A stretch of 59,222 nucleotides of DNA from Bradyrhizobium sp. STM 3809 (GTDB taxonomy: Bacteria; Pseudomonadota; Alphaproteobacteria; Rhizobiales; Xanthobacteraceae). Shown here piece by piece: positions 25,688 to 34,384 of this stretch. Under the pieces are notes generated by a model, which saw only the letters and a program-made list of their open reading frames with translations, did not search any database and was not told the DNA's origin. The DNA is taken from NCBI RefSeq assembly GCF_000239795.1, contig NZ_CAFJ01000252.1, positions 1-59,222 of the forward strand, read 5' to 3'. Positions within the stretch are counted from its first letter, which is position 1. Every line of letters begins with the position of its first letter. A program made the translations under genes and the position numbers.

Positions 25688-26311
25688 TCAGTCGTCCGAG
25701 GCCGGCCCGCACCAGCCGGGCAGGTAGACCGCGTCATGGCTCTTGGCCAGCGCCAGCGCATGCTCCATCGCGGCTGCGAAATGGCCCTCGACCGTCTTGC
25801 GCTTCACCTTGCGGCGCAGGAAATCGGCCCACAGGAACTCGCTGAACGGCGTGGTGTCCTTGGCGAAGCCGCCGGCGCGGCGCAGCTCGCCGGCGAGGCT
25901 GCGGAACGGATCGTCCTTCAGATCCGCCACCGTCTTCGGCAGGTCCTTGAAATGCCGCCGCTCGCCTTTGGCGTCATAGGGATAGACCCAGCGCTTGTTG
26001 TCCATCACGTTCCAGAAGCCGTCGGGATCGACCATCGACAGATCGCCGATGACGCTGACCAGCACGTCCTTGACGCCCTCGTCGTGCAGCGCGCGCGCGA
26101 GGTGATGGTGGTCGACCACGTAGTGCCGCTTGTCCGGTCCGAGCACGACCGGAATCATGTGCTTGCCGATCAGCTCGGCTTTCTTCTTGGCCTTGTGCTC
26201 GCGAAAGCGCTCGCGCTTCTCTTTCACCTCGCGCATGCCGACGGTCATCTGCGTCGGCCGCAGCGTCAGGATCGGGATCGGATGCAGCAGCGGCTCGCGG
26301 GTATTGGCCAT
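25688..26311 (-). CDS. ParB-like nuclease-domain protein (ParBc_2 type)
   Basis: 207-aa soluble protein resembling the stand-alone ParB-like family: an N-terminal PILTLRPTQMTVGMREVKEK, then MIPVVLGPDKRHYVVDHHHLARA (about residues 52-74), where HHH matches the ParB/sulfiredoxin-fold D-x-HH motif. There is no DNA-binding HTH or parA, so it is not a chromosome-segregation ParB. Start ATG 26311 is the first with domain similarity. Function is unknown. Confidence 0.7.
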   Translation of the reverse strand: MANTREPLLHPIPILTLRPTQMTVGMREVKEKRERFREHKAKKKAELIGKHMIPVVLGPDKRHYVVDHHHLARALHDEGVKDVLVSVIGDLSMVDPDGFWNVMDNKRWVYPYDAKGERRHFKDLPKTVADLKDDPFRSLAGELRRAGGFAKDTTPFSEFLWADFLRRKVKRKTVEGHFAAAMEHALALAKSHDAVYLPGWCGPASDD

Positions 26312-26507
26312 GCATGAGGCTCCAAAGCATTTCATCCAGAAGTCCGGCGAGATCGGCGCGCCGGCGCGCGGTTCCACCGATACACCAAATACAACGGAAA
26401 CGACACATCCGCAGGGCGACAGGCGCGTGTGATGCATCTCAACGACGACAAAGTTTCTTTGTGAGAGGCTGCACCTGCGTGCTAAGAAGGAGCATCGGAG
26501 TCGAGGC

Positions 26508-26858
26508 ATGAAGACCCAGCGCCCCATCGCAGCGGAGGACGAGCATCGCGTGGTGCCGTTTCGGCCGCGCAGTGGTCCTCCGCGGCGGGTCACCGAGGGC
26601 GGCAGTCCGCCGATTCAGCTGCGGCGGCCTGAGCCGGTGTCCCTCGACCTCTCCCGCTACGAGCAGCCGCGCGAGGAGCCCGACGATTTCCGTCACCGCA
26701 TCCTGGCCAACATCGCGGCGATCGCCTTCACCATCGCGCTGACTGCGATCGGCATCTGGCTGGCGATGAGCATCGCCGACCTGCGCAAGACCCAGGACTG
26801 CCTGCTCACCGGACGGCGCGACTGCGCCCGCATCATTACCGAGACCTACATGCCCTGA
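26508..26858 (+). CDS. Small single-span membrane protein, unknown
   Basis: 116-aa protein. A basic/proline-rich cytoplasmic N-terminus (about 1-65) precedes one membrane helix (ANIAAIAFTIALTAIGIWLA, about 67-86) and a short tail with two cysteines (QDCLLTGRRDCARI) that could be periplasmic and disulfide-bonded. It is divergent from the ParB-like gene. No family recognised. Confidence 0.6.
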   Translation: MKTQRPIAAEDEHRVVPFRPRSGPPRRVTEGGSPPIQLRRPEPVSLDLSRYEQPREEPDDFRHRILANIAAIAFTIALTAIGIWLAMSIADLRKTQDCLLTGRRDCARIITETYMP

Positions 26859-26922
26859 CGGGCGCCTCCGGCGTCCCCGACGGAGCATCACAATCCCGCC
26901 ACAACCGGCGTGGCCGGCTCCA

Positions 26923-26951
26923 TTGAACTCACCGCGGCGCTCCGATATACG
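26923..26951 (+). promoter_or_regulatory. Sigma-70-type promoter for the acpXL cluster
   Basis: TTGAAC (26923-26928) and TATACG (26946-26951) are exactly 17 bases apart, about 112 bases ahead of the acpXL start and pointing toward it. Confidence 0.5.
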
Positions 26952-27063
26952 GGCACACGACTCCTGGGCGACGGGGGTAAAAGGGCTCGCATCAGACGCC
27001 CCGGGGGCGGTGTCCTCTCGTTGCCCTTCTCCGGATTAGCTCCAAAATATCAAAGGCTTAGTG

Positions 27064-27345
27064 ATGTCCTCAACATTCGATCAGGTCGCCACGATCATCG
27101 CTGAAACCTGCGACATCCCGCGCGACACGATCACGCCGGATAGCCACGCCATCGACGATCTGGGCATCGACAGCCTCGATTTCCTCGACATCGCCTTCGC
27201 GATCGACAAGGCCTTCGGCATCAAGCTGCCGCTCGAGAAGTGGACGCAGGAAGTCAACGACGGCAAGGCCAGCACCGAGCAGTATTTCGTGCTCAAGAAC
27301 CTGTGCGCCCGCATCGACGAGCTGGTCGCCGCCAAGGGCGCCTGA
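27064..27345 (+). CDS. acpXL: Acyl carrier protein AcpXL (very-long-chain fatty acid synthesis)
   Basis: 93-aa acyl carrier protein that holds the growing chain for the 27-hydroxy-C28-type fatty acid of rhizobial lipid A. The phosphopantetheine site is [10 protein letters not shown] with Ser37. The sequence [20 protein letters not shown] with [15 protein letters not shown] is the specific AcpXL signature and not seen in housekeeping AcpP. It heads the cluster behind a plausible promoter, with fabZ 9 bases downstream. Confidence 0.95.
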   Translation: MSSTFDQVATIIAETCDIPRDTITPDSHAIDDLGIDSLDFLDIAFAIDKAFGIKLPLEKWTQEVNDGKASTEQYFVLKNLCARIDELVAAKGA

Positions 27346-27354
27346 GCGCCCGCC

Positions 27355-27825
27355 ATGCAGATCGAATACTTCCTGCTGATCGACCGCATTCTCGACCTCA
27401 GACTGGACGAGAAAACCATCACCGTCGAAGCCAAGGTTCCGACCGAAAGCACGATCTTCGAAGGGCACTTCCCGGGCTATCCGATCATGCCGGGCGTGCT
27501 GCTGATCGAGTCGATGGCGCAGACCTCCGGCTGGCTGCTGCTCGCGCTGATGAAGTTCGAGCGGATGCCGTTCCTTGCCGCCGTGAAGGAAGCCAAGATG
27601 CGCGGCTTCGTCCAGCCGGGCGAGGTGCTGACGGTCGAGGCCAACGTGCTGCATGAGGGCTCCGGCTACGCCATGACCGAAGCGCGCGTGAAGGTCGGCG
27701 GCAAGCTGCGCTCGAACGCGACGATCACGTTCAGCCACGTCCCCTTCCCCAATCCGGAGCTGCGCGGACACATGGACGCCGTCGCCGAGCGCGTCGGCTT
27801 TCCGCAACAGATCCTGCAGCGATGA
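27355..27825 (+). CDS. fabZXL: 3-hydroxyacyl-ACP dehydratase of the VLCFA cluster (FabZ-like)
   Basis: 156-aa hot-dog-fold dehydratase acting on AcpXL-bound 3-hydroxyacyl chains. The active-site stretch FEGHFPGYPIMPGVLLIESM holds His38 and, 14 residues later, Glu52, the FabZ catalytic pair with normal spacing. Position between acpXL and two ketosynthases fits a dedicated role in elongating the lipid A chain. Its stop overlaps the next start by four bases (ATGA). The symbol follows rhizobial usage. Confidence 0.88.
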   Translation: MQIEYFLLIDRILDLRLDEKTITVEAKVPTESTIFEGHFPGYPIMPGVLLIESMAQTSGWLLLALMKFERMPFLAAVKEAKMRGFVQPGEVLTVEANVLHEGSGYAMTEARVKVGGKLRSNATITFSHVPFPNPELRGHMDAVAERVGFPQQILQR

Positions 27826-29027
27826 GTGAGACGCCTTCCGTGACATCAGCCCCCGTCGAAGTCTGGATCACCGGCATCGGCCTTGCGACCTCGCTCGGCG
27901 AGGGCCTCGATGCGAACTGGGAGGCTCTCAACGCCGGCCAGATCAATGTCGATGAGAAGGGTTTTGCGCCCTACATCGTGCATCCCTGGGCCAAGGTGAA
28001 TCTTGAGGCGCAGATTCCGAAGAAGGAACAGCGCCAGATGGAGGCGTGGCAGCGCATCGGCACCTATGCCGCCGGGCTCGCGCTGGATTCGGCCGGCCTG
28101 AAAGGCAACAAGGACATCCTGTCCCGGATGGACATGATCGTCGCCGCCGGCGGCGGCGAGCGCGACATCTCGGTCGACACCGCCATCCTCAATGCCGAGG
28201 CCGAGGGCAACTGCACCCCGGGCTTCCTTAACGACCGGCTGATGAGCGATCTGCGCCCGACGCTGTTCCTGGCGCAGCTGTCCAACCTGCTCGCCGGCAA
28301 CATCGCGATCTCGCACGGCGTCTGCGGGACGTCGCGTACCTTCATGGGCGAAGAGGTCGCGGGTGTCGACGCGTTCAAGATCGCGCTGGCGCGCATCGCC
28401 GGCGGACAGAGCGACATCGCGCTGGTCGGCGGCTCGCACAATGGCGAGCGCAAGGACCTGCTCGTGCTCTACGAGTTCGGCGACTACAATCTGAAGAACG
28501 AGTTCAAGCCGGTGTGGGCGCGCAAGGAGCATCCGGGATTCGCGCTCGGCTCAGCCGGCGCCTTCCTGGTGCTGGAATCCAAGCCGCATGCGGAGGCCCG
28601 TGGCGCCAAGCCGCTGGCGCGGCTGAGCAAGGTCGTGGCCGACCGCGCCCGCCGCAAGGAGGCAGGTGCGGTGACCGGCACGCTGGACCGGCTGTGGTCG
28701 GCGCTCGACGTGCACGACGCACCGGGCGCGATCATCACCGGCGCCACCGGTGCCGAGCCCGTGACGTCGGAGGAGCGCGCGTTCCTCGATCATCACAAGG
28801 CCTTCGCCGTACGCTCGAGCGGCACCCGCTTCGGCCACACGATGGAGGCGCATTTCGCGCTGGATCTGGCGCTCGCCGCGCTGTCGATCTCGCGCGGCGC
28901 GCTGTTCGCGCCCGGCGATTCCTCGGGCGTCGAGAGCGAGATGAAGGAGGCCCCGACCCAGATCGTGGTGGTCGGCGCCGGCCATTACCGCGGCGAAGGC
29001 ATGGCCTTGGTCGAAGCTATCAAGTGA
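27822..29027 (+). CDS. fabF2XL: Beta-ketoacyl-ACP synthase homologue FabF2 of VLCFA cluster, active site incomplete
   Basis: 401-aa thiolase-fold ketosynthase homologue. Cys168 (SHGVCGTSR) aligns with the KAS nucleophile and His339 (RFGHTMEAH) with the second catalytic His. But the first catalytic His of the NAHGT motif is replaced: the matching segment is IITGATGAEPV (about 304-313). The Lys of the SNKSMVGH motif is also gone (SSGTRFGH). It therefore resembles the non-condensing partner of a heterodimer such as a chain-length factor, although the Cys is retained. It is followed by the complete FabF1, 36 bases away. Overlaps fabZ at the start. Confidence 0.85.
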   Translation: MSETPSVTSAPVEVWITGIGLATSLGEGLDANWEALNAGQINVDEKGFAPYIVHPWAKVNLEAQIPKKEQRQMEAWQRIGTYAAGLALDSAGLKGNKDILSRMDMIVAAGGGERDISVDTAILNAEAEGNCTPGFLNDRLMSDLRPTLFLAQLSNLLAGNIAISHGVCGTSRTFMGEEVAGVDAFKIALARIAGGQSDIALVGGSHNGERKDLLVLYEFGDYNLKNEFKPVWARKEHPGFALGSAGAFLVLESKPHAEARGAKPLARLSKVVADRARRKEAGAVTGTLDRLWSALDVHDAPGAIITGATGAEPVTSEERAFLDHHKAFAVRSSGTRFGHTMEAHFALDLALAALSISRGALFAPGDSSGVESEMKEAPTQIVVVGAGHYRGEGMALVEAIK

Positions 29028-29063
29028 ACGCGGCGCGCGGCTGACGACGCGACGGGGGACATC

Positions 29064-30338
29064 ATGAGTGTACGCGACAAGTTTGGACGCCCCGTCGTGG
29101 TGGTGACGGGCATGGGCATCGTCACCTCGCTCGGGGCCGGCAAGTCCGACAATTGGACCAAGCTGGTGGCTGGCGAGTCCGGCATCCGCACCATCACGCG
29201 CTTCCCGATCGACGGGTTGAAGACGACGATGGCCGGCACGGTGGATTTCGTGCCGGTGGCGCCGTTCACCTCCACCGGCCTGTCCGAGCGGCTCGGCCAC
29301 ATGGCCGTCGAGGAAGCGATCGCGCAGGCCGGCATCGGCTCGAAGGGCGACTTCCCCGGCCCGCTGTTTCTGGCGGTCGCGCCGGTCGAGATCGAGTGGC
29401 CGCAACGGCTCGAGCTCGCGCATGAGGTCGGCGGCACCCACTTCACCTATGACGACCTCCTGAAGGTCTGCGGCGGCGGCAAGTTCGTCAACTACCACCA
29501 CCGTTTCCTGTTCGGCTCGGTGGCGGATTCGCTGTCGGATACGTTCGGCACCAAGGGCTCGCCGATCTCGCTGTCGACCGCCTGCGCCTCCGGCGCCACC
29601 GCGATCCAGCTCGGCGTCGAGGCCATCCGGCGCGGCGAGACCGACGTGGCGCTGTGCGCGGCGACCGAAGGCTCGGTCAACCCGGAAGGCCTGGTGCGCT
29701 TCTCGCTGCTGTCGGCGCTGTCGACGCAGAACGATCCGCCACAGGCGGCCTCCAAGCCGTTCTCCAAGAACCGCGACGGTTTCGTCATGGCCGAAGGCGC
29801 CGGCGCACTCGTACTGGAGAGCTACGATGCGGCCGTGGCGCGCGGCGCAAAGATCCTCGGCGTCGTCGCCGGCTGCGGCGAGCTGACCGACTCGTTCCAT
29901 CGCACCCGCTCCTCGCCGGACGGCAAGCCGATCATCGGCTGCATCCGCAAGGCGCTGGCGGACGCCGGCATGGCGCCGGAGCAGATCGACCATATCAACG
30001 CCCACGGCACCGCGACGCCCGAGAACGACAAGATGGAATATGTCGGCGTCTCCGCCGTGTTCGGCGAGCACACCGGCAAGATTCCAGTCTCGTCCAACAA
30101 GTCGATGGTCGGCCACACCATCTCCGCGGCCGGCGCGGTCGAGGCGATCATCTCGCTGCTGACGCTCGAGCATCAGCTGATCCCGCCGACCATCAACTAC
30201 GACATTCCGGATCCTGCGATCCTGTTCGATGTCGTCGGTAACAAGGCCCGCGAGGCCCGCGTCACCGCCGTGATGTCGAACTCGTTCGGCTTCGGCGGCC
30301 AGAACGCCTCGCTGATCCTGACCCGCGAACCGGCCTGA
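29064..30338 (+). CDS. fabF1XL: Beta-ketoacyl-ACP synthase II FabF1 of VLCFA cluster
   Basis: 424-aa condensing enzyme with the complete KAS II site: Cys174 (STACASGATA), His314 (NAHGTATPEN), Lys346 and His351 (SSNKSMVGHTISAAG). It extends the AcpXL-bound chain with malonyl units to about C26-C28. FabF2, just upstream, lacks the first His, so FabF1 is the likely catalytic half of a pair. The next gene is lpxXL, 16 bases on; other rhizobial clusters may carry an alcohol-dehydrogenase-like gene between them, absent here. Confidence 0.93.
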   Translation: MSVRDKFGRPVVVVTGMGIVTSLGAGKSDNWTKLVAGESGIRTITRFPIDGLKTTMAGTVDFVPVAPFTSTGLSERLGHMAVEEAIAQAGIGSKGDFPGPLFLAVAPVEIEWPQRLELAHEVGGTHFTYDDLLKVCGGGKFVNYHHRFLFGSVADSLSDTFGTKGSPISLSTACASGATAIQLGVEAIRRGETDVALCAATEGSVNPEGLVRFSLLSALSTQNDPPQAASKPFSKNRDGFVMAEGAGALVLESYDAAVARGAKILGVVAGCGELTDSFHRTRSSPDGKPIIGCIRKALADAGMAPEQIDHINAHGTATPENDKMEYVGVSAVFGEHTGKIPVSSNKSMVGHTISAAGAVEAIISLLTLEHQLIPPTINYDIPDPAILFDVVGNKAREARVTAVMSNSFGFGGQNASLILTREPA

Positions 30339-30354
30339 TCGACCTGTCGCATCG

Positions 30355-31287
30355 ATGAGTCTCATTCCGCTCCGGACCAAGCTCGTCATCCGCCAGGCCG
30401 TGAAGTCGTTCGGGTCCTCGGCGGTCGGCGCGCTGACGGTCGGCATGCTCAAGACGACGCGCTATTTCGATCCGATCAAGACCGCCGACTTGTTCGCGCG
30501 CATCACTCAGCGCATCGGACCGCGGCTGCGCGAGCACCGCATTGCGCGGGACAATCTGACAGCGGCGTTTCCCGAGAAGTCGCCCGAGGAGATCGAGACC
30601 ATCCTCGCGGGGGTGTGGGACAATGTCGGCCGCCTCGGCGCCGAGTTCGCCCATCTCGACAAGATCTGGGACTACGACGAGGCGCATCCGGAACGCAGCC
30701 GCATCGAGCTGCCCGCCCGCACCTACGAGCTGTTTCACCAGCTCCGTCTCGACGGCAAGCCGGCGCTGATCTTCGCCAGCCACCTCGCCAATTGGGAGAT
30801 GCCGGCGCTGGCGGCTGTCGCCCATGGGCTCGATACCGCCATCCTCTATCGCAAGCCGAACATCGCGGCCGCCGACCGCATCATCCGGGAGATGCGACAG
30901 GACAAAATGGGCACGCTTGTCCCGGCCGGGCGCGGCGCGCCGATCAAGCTCGCCGAGGCGCTGAAGAGCGGGCAGCACGTCGCGATGCTGGTCGATCAGT
31001 ACCTGACCGGCGGCGTCGAGGTGACTTTCTTTGGCCGCAAGACCCGCGCCAACCCGATGCTCGCCCGCCTGCTGCGGCAGGTCGAATGTCCCGTGCATGG
31101 CGTGCGCATCGTCCGGCTCCCGGGCCATCGCTTCCGGGCCGAAGTGTCCGAGGCCGTCGAGCCTGTTCGCGATGCCGGTGGACAGATCGATGTGCAAGGG
31201 ACGACGCAGGCCATTACCTCCGTCGTCGAGGGCTGGATCCGCGAACATCCCGAGCAATGGCTCTGGCTGCACCGGCGCTGGCGGTAA
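30355..31287 (+). CDS. lpxXL: Lipid A very-long-chain acyltransferase LpxXL
   Basis: 310-aa HtrB/LpxL-family acyltransferase at the inner membrane. It moves the very long acyl chain from AcpXL to lipid A. The catalytic HxxxxE motif is His143/Glu148 (FASHLANWEMP); other family blocks are LVDQYLTGGVEVTFFGRKTR and the C-terminal EHPEQWLWLHRRW. It closes the acpXL cluster, which supports the LpxXL assignment over generic LpxL. Confidence 0.9.
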   Translation: MSLIPLRTKLVIRQAVKSFGSSAVGALTVGMLKTTRYFDPIKTADLFARITQRIGPRLREHRIARDNLTAAFPEKSPEEIETILAGVWDNVGRLGAEFAHLDKIWDYDEAHPERSRIELPARTYELFHQLRLDGKPALIFASHLANWEMPALAAVAHGLDTAILYRKPNIAAADRIIREMRQDKMGTLVPAGRGAPIKLAEALKSGQHVAMLVDQYLTGGVEVTFFGRKTRANPMLARLLRQVECPVHGVRIVRLPGHRFRAEVSEAVEPVRDAGGQIDVQGTTQAITSVVEGWIREHPEQWLWLHRRWR

Positions 31288-31448
31288 TCGGTCCGTTCAA
31301 TCTAATTCCACCACGAGGAAGGCGATCGGCAGCATTGTATTCTGTTAGACCGCCATTCGAAGAAAACCCTTACCTCTTCCGCCGACGCTCGCTACCTTGG
31401 CGGCCGATCCGACAAGCTGTTCGGAAGCTCCAGGGAGGACAGACGCGA

Positions 31449-31826
31449 ATGTTTTCGCATGTGATGATCGGCACCAACGACCTCGACAAGGCGAAGGCCT
31501 TCTACGACAAGCTGCTGGGCACGCTCGGCGTGCGCCCGGCCAGGGTCGACGGCCACCGCATCTTCTACATCACGCCGACTGGCATCTTCTCGGTCTCGAA
31601 GCCGATCAATGGCCAGCCCGCAACGCCAGCCAATGGCGGCACCATCGGCTTCGCCTGCACCTCCCCCGAGCAGGCCGACGCCTGGCATGCGGCCGGCCTC
31701 GAAGCCGGCGGCACCACCTGCGAGGATCCGCCCGGAGTTCGCCAGGGCTCGGCCGGTAAGCTGTATCTCGCCTATTTGCGCGATCTCGACGGCAACAAGC
31801 TCTGCGCGATGCATCGATTGGCGTGA
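31449..31826 (+). CDS. VOC-superfamily (glyoxalase/bleomycin-resistance fold) protein
   Basis: 125-aa single-domain VOC protein: it begins FSHVMIGTNDLDKAKAFYDKLL (the first beta-alpha unit) and closes KLYLAYLRDLDGNKLCAMHR. Start ATG 31449 follows GGGAGGAC (about 31433-31440). Family members are metal-dependent isomerases, dioxygenases or resistance proteins; no substrate can be assigned. Confidence 0.85.
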   Translation: MFSHVMIGTNDLDKAKAFYDKLLGTLGVRPARVDGHRIFYITPTGIFSVSKPINGQPATPANGGTIGFACTSPEQADAWHAAGLEAGGTTCEDPPGVRQGSAGKLYLAYLRDLDGNKLCAMHRLA

Positions 31827-31837
31827 TCTCTCCGCGG

Positions 31838-31919
31838 CGTCATTGCGAGGAGCAACGCGACGAAGCAATCCAGAGCCGCGGTCTCCGCTCTGGATTGCTT
31901 CGCTTCGCTCGCAATGACG
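31838..31919. repeat. Intergenic palindromic repeat, family A copy 1
   Basis: Imperfect 82-base palindrome beginning CGTCATTGCGAGG and ending CGCAATGACG. The core GAAGCAATCCAGAG / CTCTGGATTGCTTC is an exact 14-bp inverted match. Similar units occur at 49687-49771 and 58736-58814. It lies between convergent genes, where it may also act on transcript ends. Confidence 0.85.
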
Positions 31920-31975
31920 GTGACGACGACACGCAGGATCTTACACCCCGTGGGACCGCAGCGCGGCCACGTGTC

Positions 31976-32051
31976 GCCCGGATGAGCGAAGCGATATCCG
32001 GGTTCTCAAGGCTTTCAATATGAACCCGGGTGTCGCTTCGCTCATCCGGGC
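31976..32051. repeat. Intergenic palindromic repeat, family B copy 1
   Basis: 76-base palindrome with outer arms GCCCGGATGAGCGAAGCGA and its complement. A second copy lies at 49588-49670. Both copies neighbour a family A element. Confidence 0.85.
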
Positions 32052-32092
32052 CACAAGACCGATGCTTCGGTCGCAATGAAGGCCAACGGCGA

Positions 32093-33199
32093 CTACCGCC
32101 CCGTCTTCACCTTGGTCCAGAGCCGGTTGATGATCCGCTGCGTCGCTGGCTCGCGGGCGGTGATGACGAACAGCTTCTTCAGGGTCGCCTCGTCCGGATA
32201 GATGTTCTTGTCGCCGAGGATCTTCAGGTCGATCAGCTTCTGGCTCGCCAGATTCCCGTTGGCGTAGGACAGGAAGTCGGAGTTCTTGGCCGCGACCTCG
32301 GGCCGATAGAGATAGTTGATCAGCGCATAGGCCTCGGCGACGTGCGGCGCGTCGGCGGGGATCGCGAGGTTGTCGAAGAACATCTGCGCGCCCTCTTTCG
32401 GGATCGCGTAGCCGATCTCGATGCCGTTCTTGGCCTCCTCGGCGCGGCTGCGCGCCTGCATAATGTCGCCGGACCAGCCGACGACCAGGCAGATCTCGCC
32501 AGTGGCGAGCGCGCTGAGATATTCGGACGAATGGAATTTGCGTACGGAGGGCGCGACCTTGCCGACCACCTCGGCCGCCTTCTCCAGGTCCGCCTGCTTG
32601 GTCGAGTTCGGATCGAGGCCGAGATAGTTCAGCGCCGCCGGGAAGATGTCGTCGGCGGAATCCAGCATGTGGACGCCGCAATCCTTGAACCTGGCGAGGT
32701 TCTCCGGCTTGAACACGATATCCCAGCTGTCGATCCGCGCGCCCGGACCTAGGATCTTCTCGATTGCCTTCACATTGTAGCCGATGCCGGTCGTGCCCCA
32801 CATGTAGTTGGCAGCGAACTGGTTGCCGGGATCGTAGGTGGCGAGACGCGCGGTGACGACCGGCCAGGCATTGGCGAGGTTCGGCAGCTTCGCCTTGTCG
32901 AGCGGCTGGAAGATCTTGGCCTTGATCTGGCGCTGCAGGAAATACGCCGTGGGCACCACGACGTCGTAGCCGGACTTGCCGGCGAGCAGCCGCGTCTCCA
33001 GGGTCTCGTTGGCATCGAACGTGTCGTAGACGACCTTGATCCCCGTCTCCTTGGTGAAGTCGTCGAGGACCCCCGGCGCCATGTAGTTCGACCAGTTGTA
33101 GAAGTTCACGACGCGCTCTTCGGCTGTCACGGCCGAGGCCGAGAGCGTCAGCACTGCGGCGGCCAGCGCCAGAGCCGAACGAATGCAGCCGCGCGTCAT
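32093..33199 (-). CDS. Putrescine/spermidine-type periplasmic binding protein (PotF-like)
   Basis: 368-aa periplasmic solute-binding protein of the polyamine ABC transporter family. A signal peptide (about 1-26, hydrophobic SALALAAAVLTLSASAVTA) precedes the start of the mature fold, ERVVNFYNWSNYMAPGVLDD. Polyamine-pocket segments VVVPTAYFLQRQ, YMWGTTGIGYN, VVGWSGDIMQARSRA and AMFFDNLAIPAD-like AQMFFDNLAIPAD fit PotF/PotD. AGGAG precedes the start by 9 bases. No permease or ATPase genes are next to it; it is 12 bases downstream of the aminotransferase, probably one transcript. Confidence 0.9.
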   Translation of the reverse strand: MTRGCIRSALALAAAVLTLSASAVTAEERVVNFYNWSNYMAPGVLDDFTKETGIKVVYDTFDANETLETRLLAGKSGYDVVVPTAYFLQRQIKAKIFQPLDKAKLPNLANAWPVVTARLATYDPGNQFAANYMWGTTGIGYNVKAIEKILGPGARIDSWDIVFKPENLARFKDCGVHMLDSADDIFPAALNYLGLDPNSTKQADLEKAAEVVGKVAPSVRKFHSSEYLSALATGEICLVVGWSGDIMQARSRAEEAKNGIEIGYAIPKEGAQMFFDNLAIPADAPHVAEAYALINYLYRPEVAAKNSDFLSYANGNLASQKLIDLKILGDKNIYPDEATLKKLFVITAREPATQRIINRLWTKVKTGR

Positions 33200-33211
33200 G
33201 AAGCTGGTCTC

Positions 33212-34375
33212 CTAGCGTCGGTGGATGGCGTCGGACAGGCGCTCCAGCGCCGTATCGAGCGTGGCGTCCTTCTTGGCGAAGCAGAAGCGGACGACCGAGG
33301 TCACCGCATCCTTCTCGTAGAATGCCGACACCGGGATCGCCGCCACCTTGTAATCGTGGACGATGCGCCGGCAGAACTGCTCGTCGGTCTCGTTGAGGCC
33401 GAGCGGCGACAGGTCGACCGTGAGGAAGTACGTCCCCTGCGCCTTCAGCACGGGGAAGCCGAGGCGTTCGAGCCCCGCTGTGAGCCGGTCGCGGCTGCGC
33501 GCGAGCTCGGCGCGCATGTTGATGAAGTAGTCGTCGGATTTGCCGAGGCCGTAGGCCACGGCCGTCTGCAGGTTCGGCGCGGTCGTGAAGGTCAGGAACT
33601 GGTGGACCTTGGCGGCGACACGCAAGAGCTGCGGCGCGGCGCAGACGAAGCCGATCTTCCAACCGGTGAGCGAGAAGATCTTGCCGGCCGAGCCGACCTT
33701 GATGGTGCGGTCGCGCATCCCGGGAATGGTGATCAGCGGAATGTGCTCGCGGCCGTCGAACACCACGTGCTCCCAGACCTCGTCGCAGATCGCGACCGCG
33801 TCGAACTCCTGGCAGAACCGCGCCAGCAGCTCGAGATCCTCGCGAGGATAGACTACCGCGGCCGGGTTGAGCGGGTTGTTGAACAGCACCGCCTTGGTCT
33901 TCGGCGTGAATGCCGAGCGCAGCATCTCCTCCGAGAGCCGCCAATGCGGCGGCTCCAGCCGCAGCAGCTTCGGAATTCCGCCGGCCTGGCGGATGATCGG
34001 CAGGTAGGAATCGTAGACCGGCTGGAAGCAGATCACTTCGTCGCCCGGCTCGACCACGGACAGGATCGCCGAGGTCAGCGCCTCGGTGCCGCCGGAGGTG
34101 ACCATCACCTCGCTCATCGGGTCGAGATCGAGCTTGTGCCAGTGCTTGTAATGGGCAGCGATGGCCTGGCGCAGCTCCGGCAGGCCCATCATCGAGGGAT
34201 ACTGGTTGTAGCCGTTCAGGACCGCATCGGCAGCGGCGCGGCGGATGTCCTCCGGACCGGGATCGTCGGGAAAACCCTGCCCGAGATTGATGGCATTGTT
34301 GTCGCGCGCGAGCTGCGACATCTGCTCGAAGATGGTGACGGGCAGATCGGCGAAGACCTTGTTCTGCGAGATCAT
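33212..34375 (-). CDS. Class I/II PLP aminotransferase
   Basis: 387-aa fold-type I aminotransferase. PLP-lysine Lys232 is in VGSAGKIFSLTGWKIGF; other landmarks are the NPLNP stretch near 167-171, the CDEVWEHVVFD segment and the final RFCFAKKD (carboxylate Arg). The opening INLGQGFPDDPGPEDI and GYNQYPSMMGLPELR is typical of the methionine/kynurenine aminotransferase branch. It is 9 bases after the rhodanese gene, and potF follows by 12 bases, suggesting a three-gene operon possibly concerned with amino acid or polyamine nitrogen; the exact substrate is unknown. Confidence 0.9.
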   Translation of the reverse strand: MISQNKVFADLPVTIFEQMSQLARDNNAINLGQGFPDDPGPEDIRRAAADAVLNGYNQYPSMMGLPELRQAIAAHYKHWHKLDLDPMSEVMVTSGGTEALTSAILSVVEPGDEVICFQPVYDSYLPIIRQAGGIPKLLRLEPPHWRLSEEMLRSAFTPKTKAVLFNNPLNPAAVVYPREDLELLARFCQEFDAVAICDEVWEHVVFDGREHIPLITIPGMRDRTIKVGSAGKIFSLTGWKIGFVCAAPQLLRVAAKVHQFLTFTTAPNLQTAVAYGLGKSDDYFINMRAELARSRDRLTAGLERLGFPVLKAQGTYFLTVDLSPLGLNETDEQFCRRIVHDYKVAAIPVSAFYEKDAVTSVVRFCFAKKDATLDTALERLSDAIHRR

Positions 34376-34384
34376 GATGGCGCG

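Noticed and set aside
28551..30452. 633-aa minus-strand open frame
   Set aside because: Antisense to the fabF genes, Arg/His/Asp-rich, no domain.
31823..32023. Short plus-strand ORF with HCEEQRDEAIQ-like product
   Set aside because: It is the translation of the family A palindromic repeat, not a gene.
31838..32051. Insertion-sequence remnant
   Set aside because: The units are palindromic repeats without transposase-like coding or target-site duplication that I can see.
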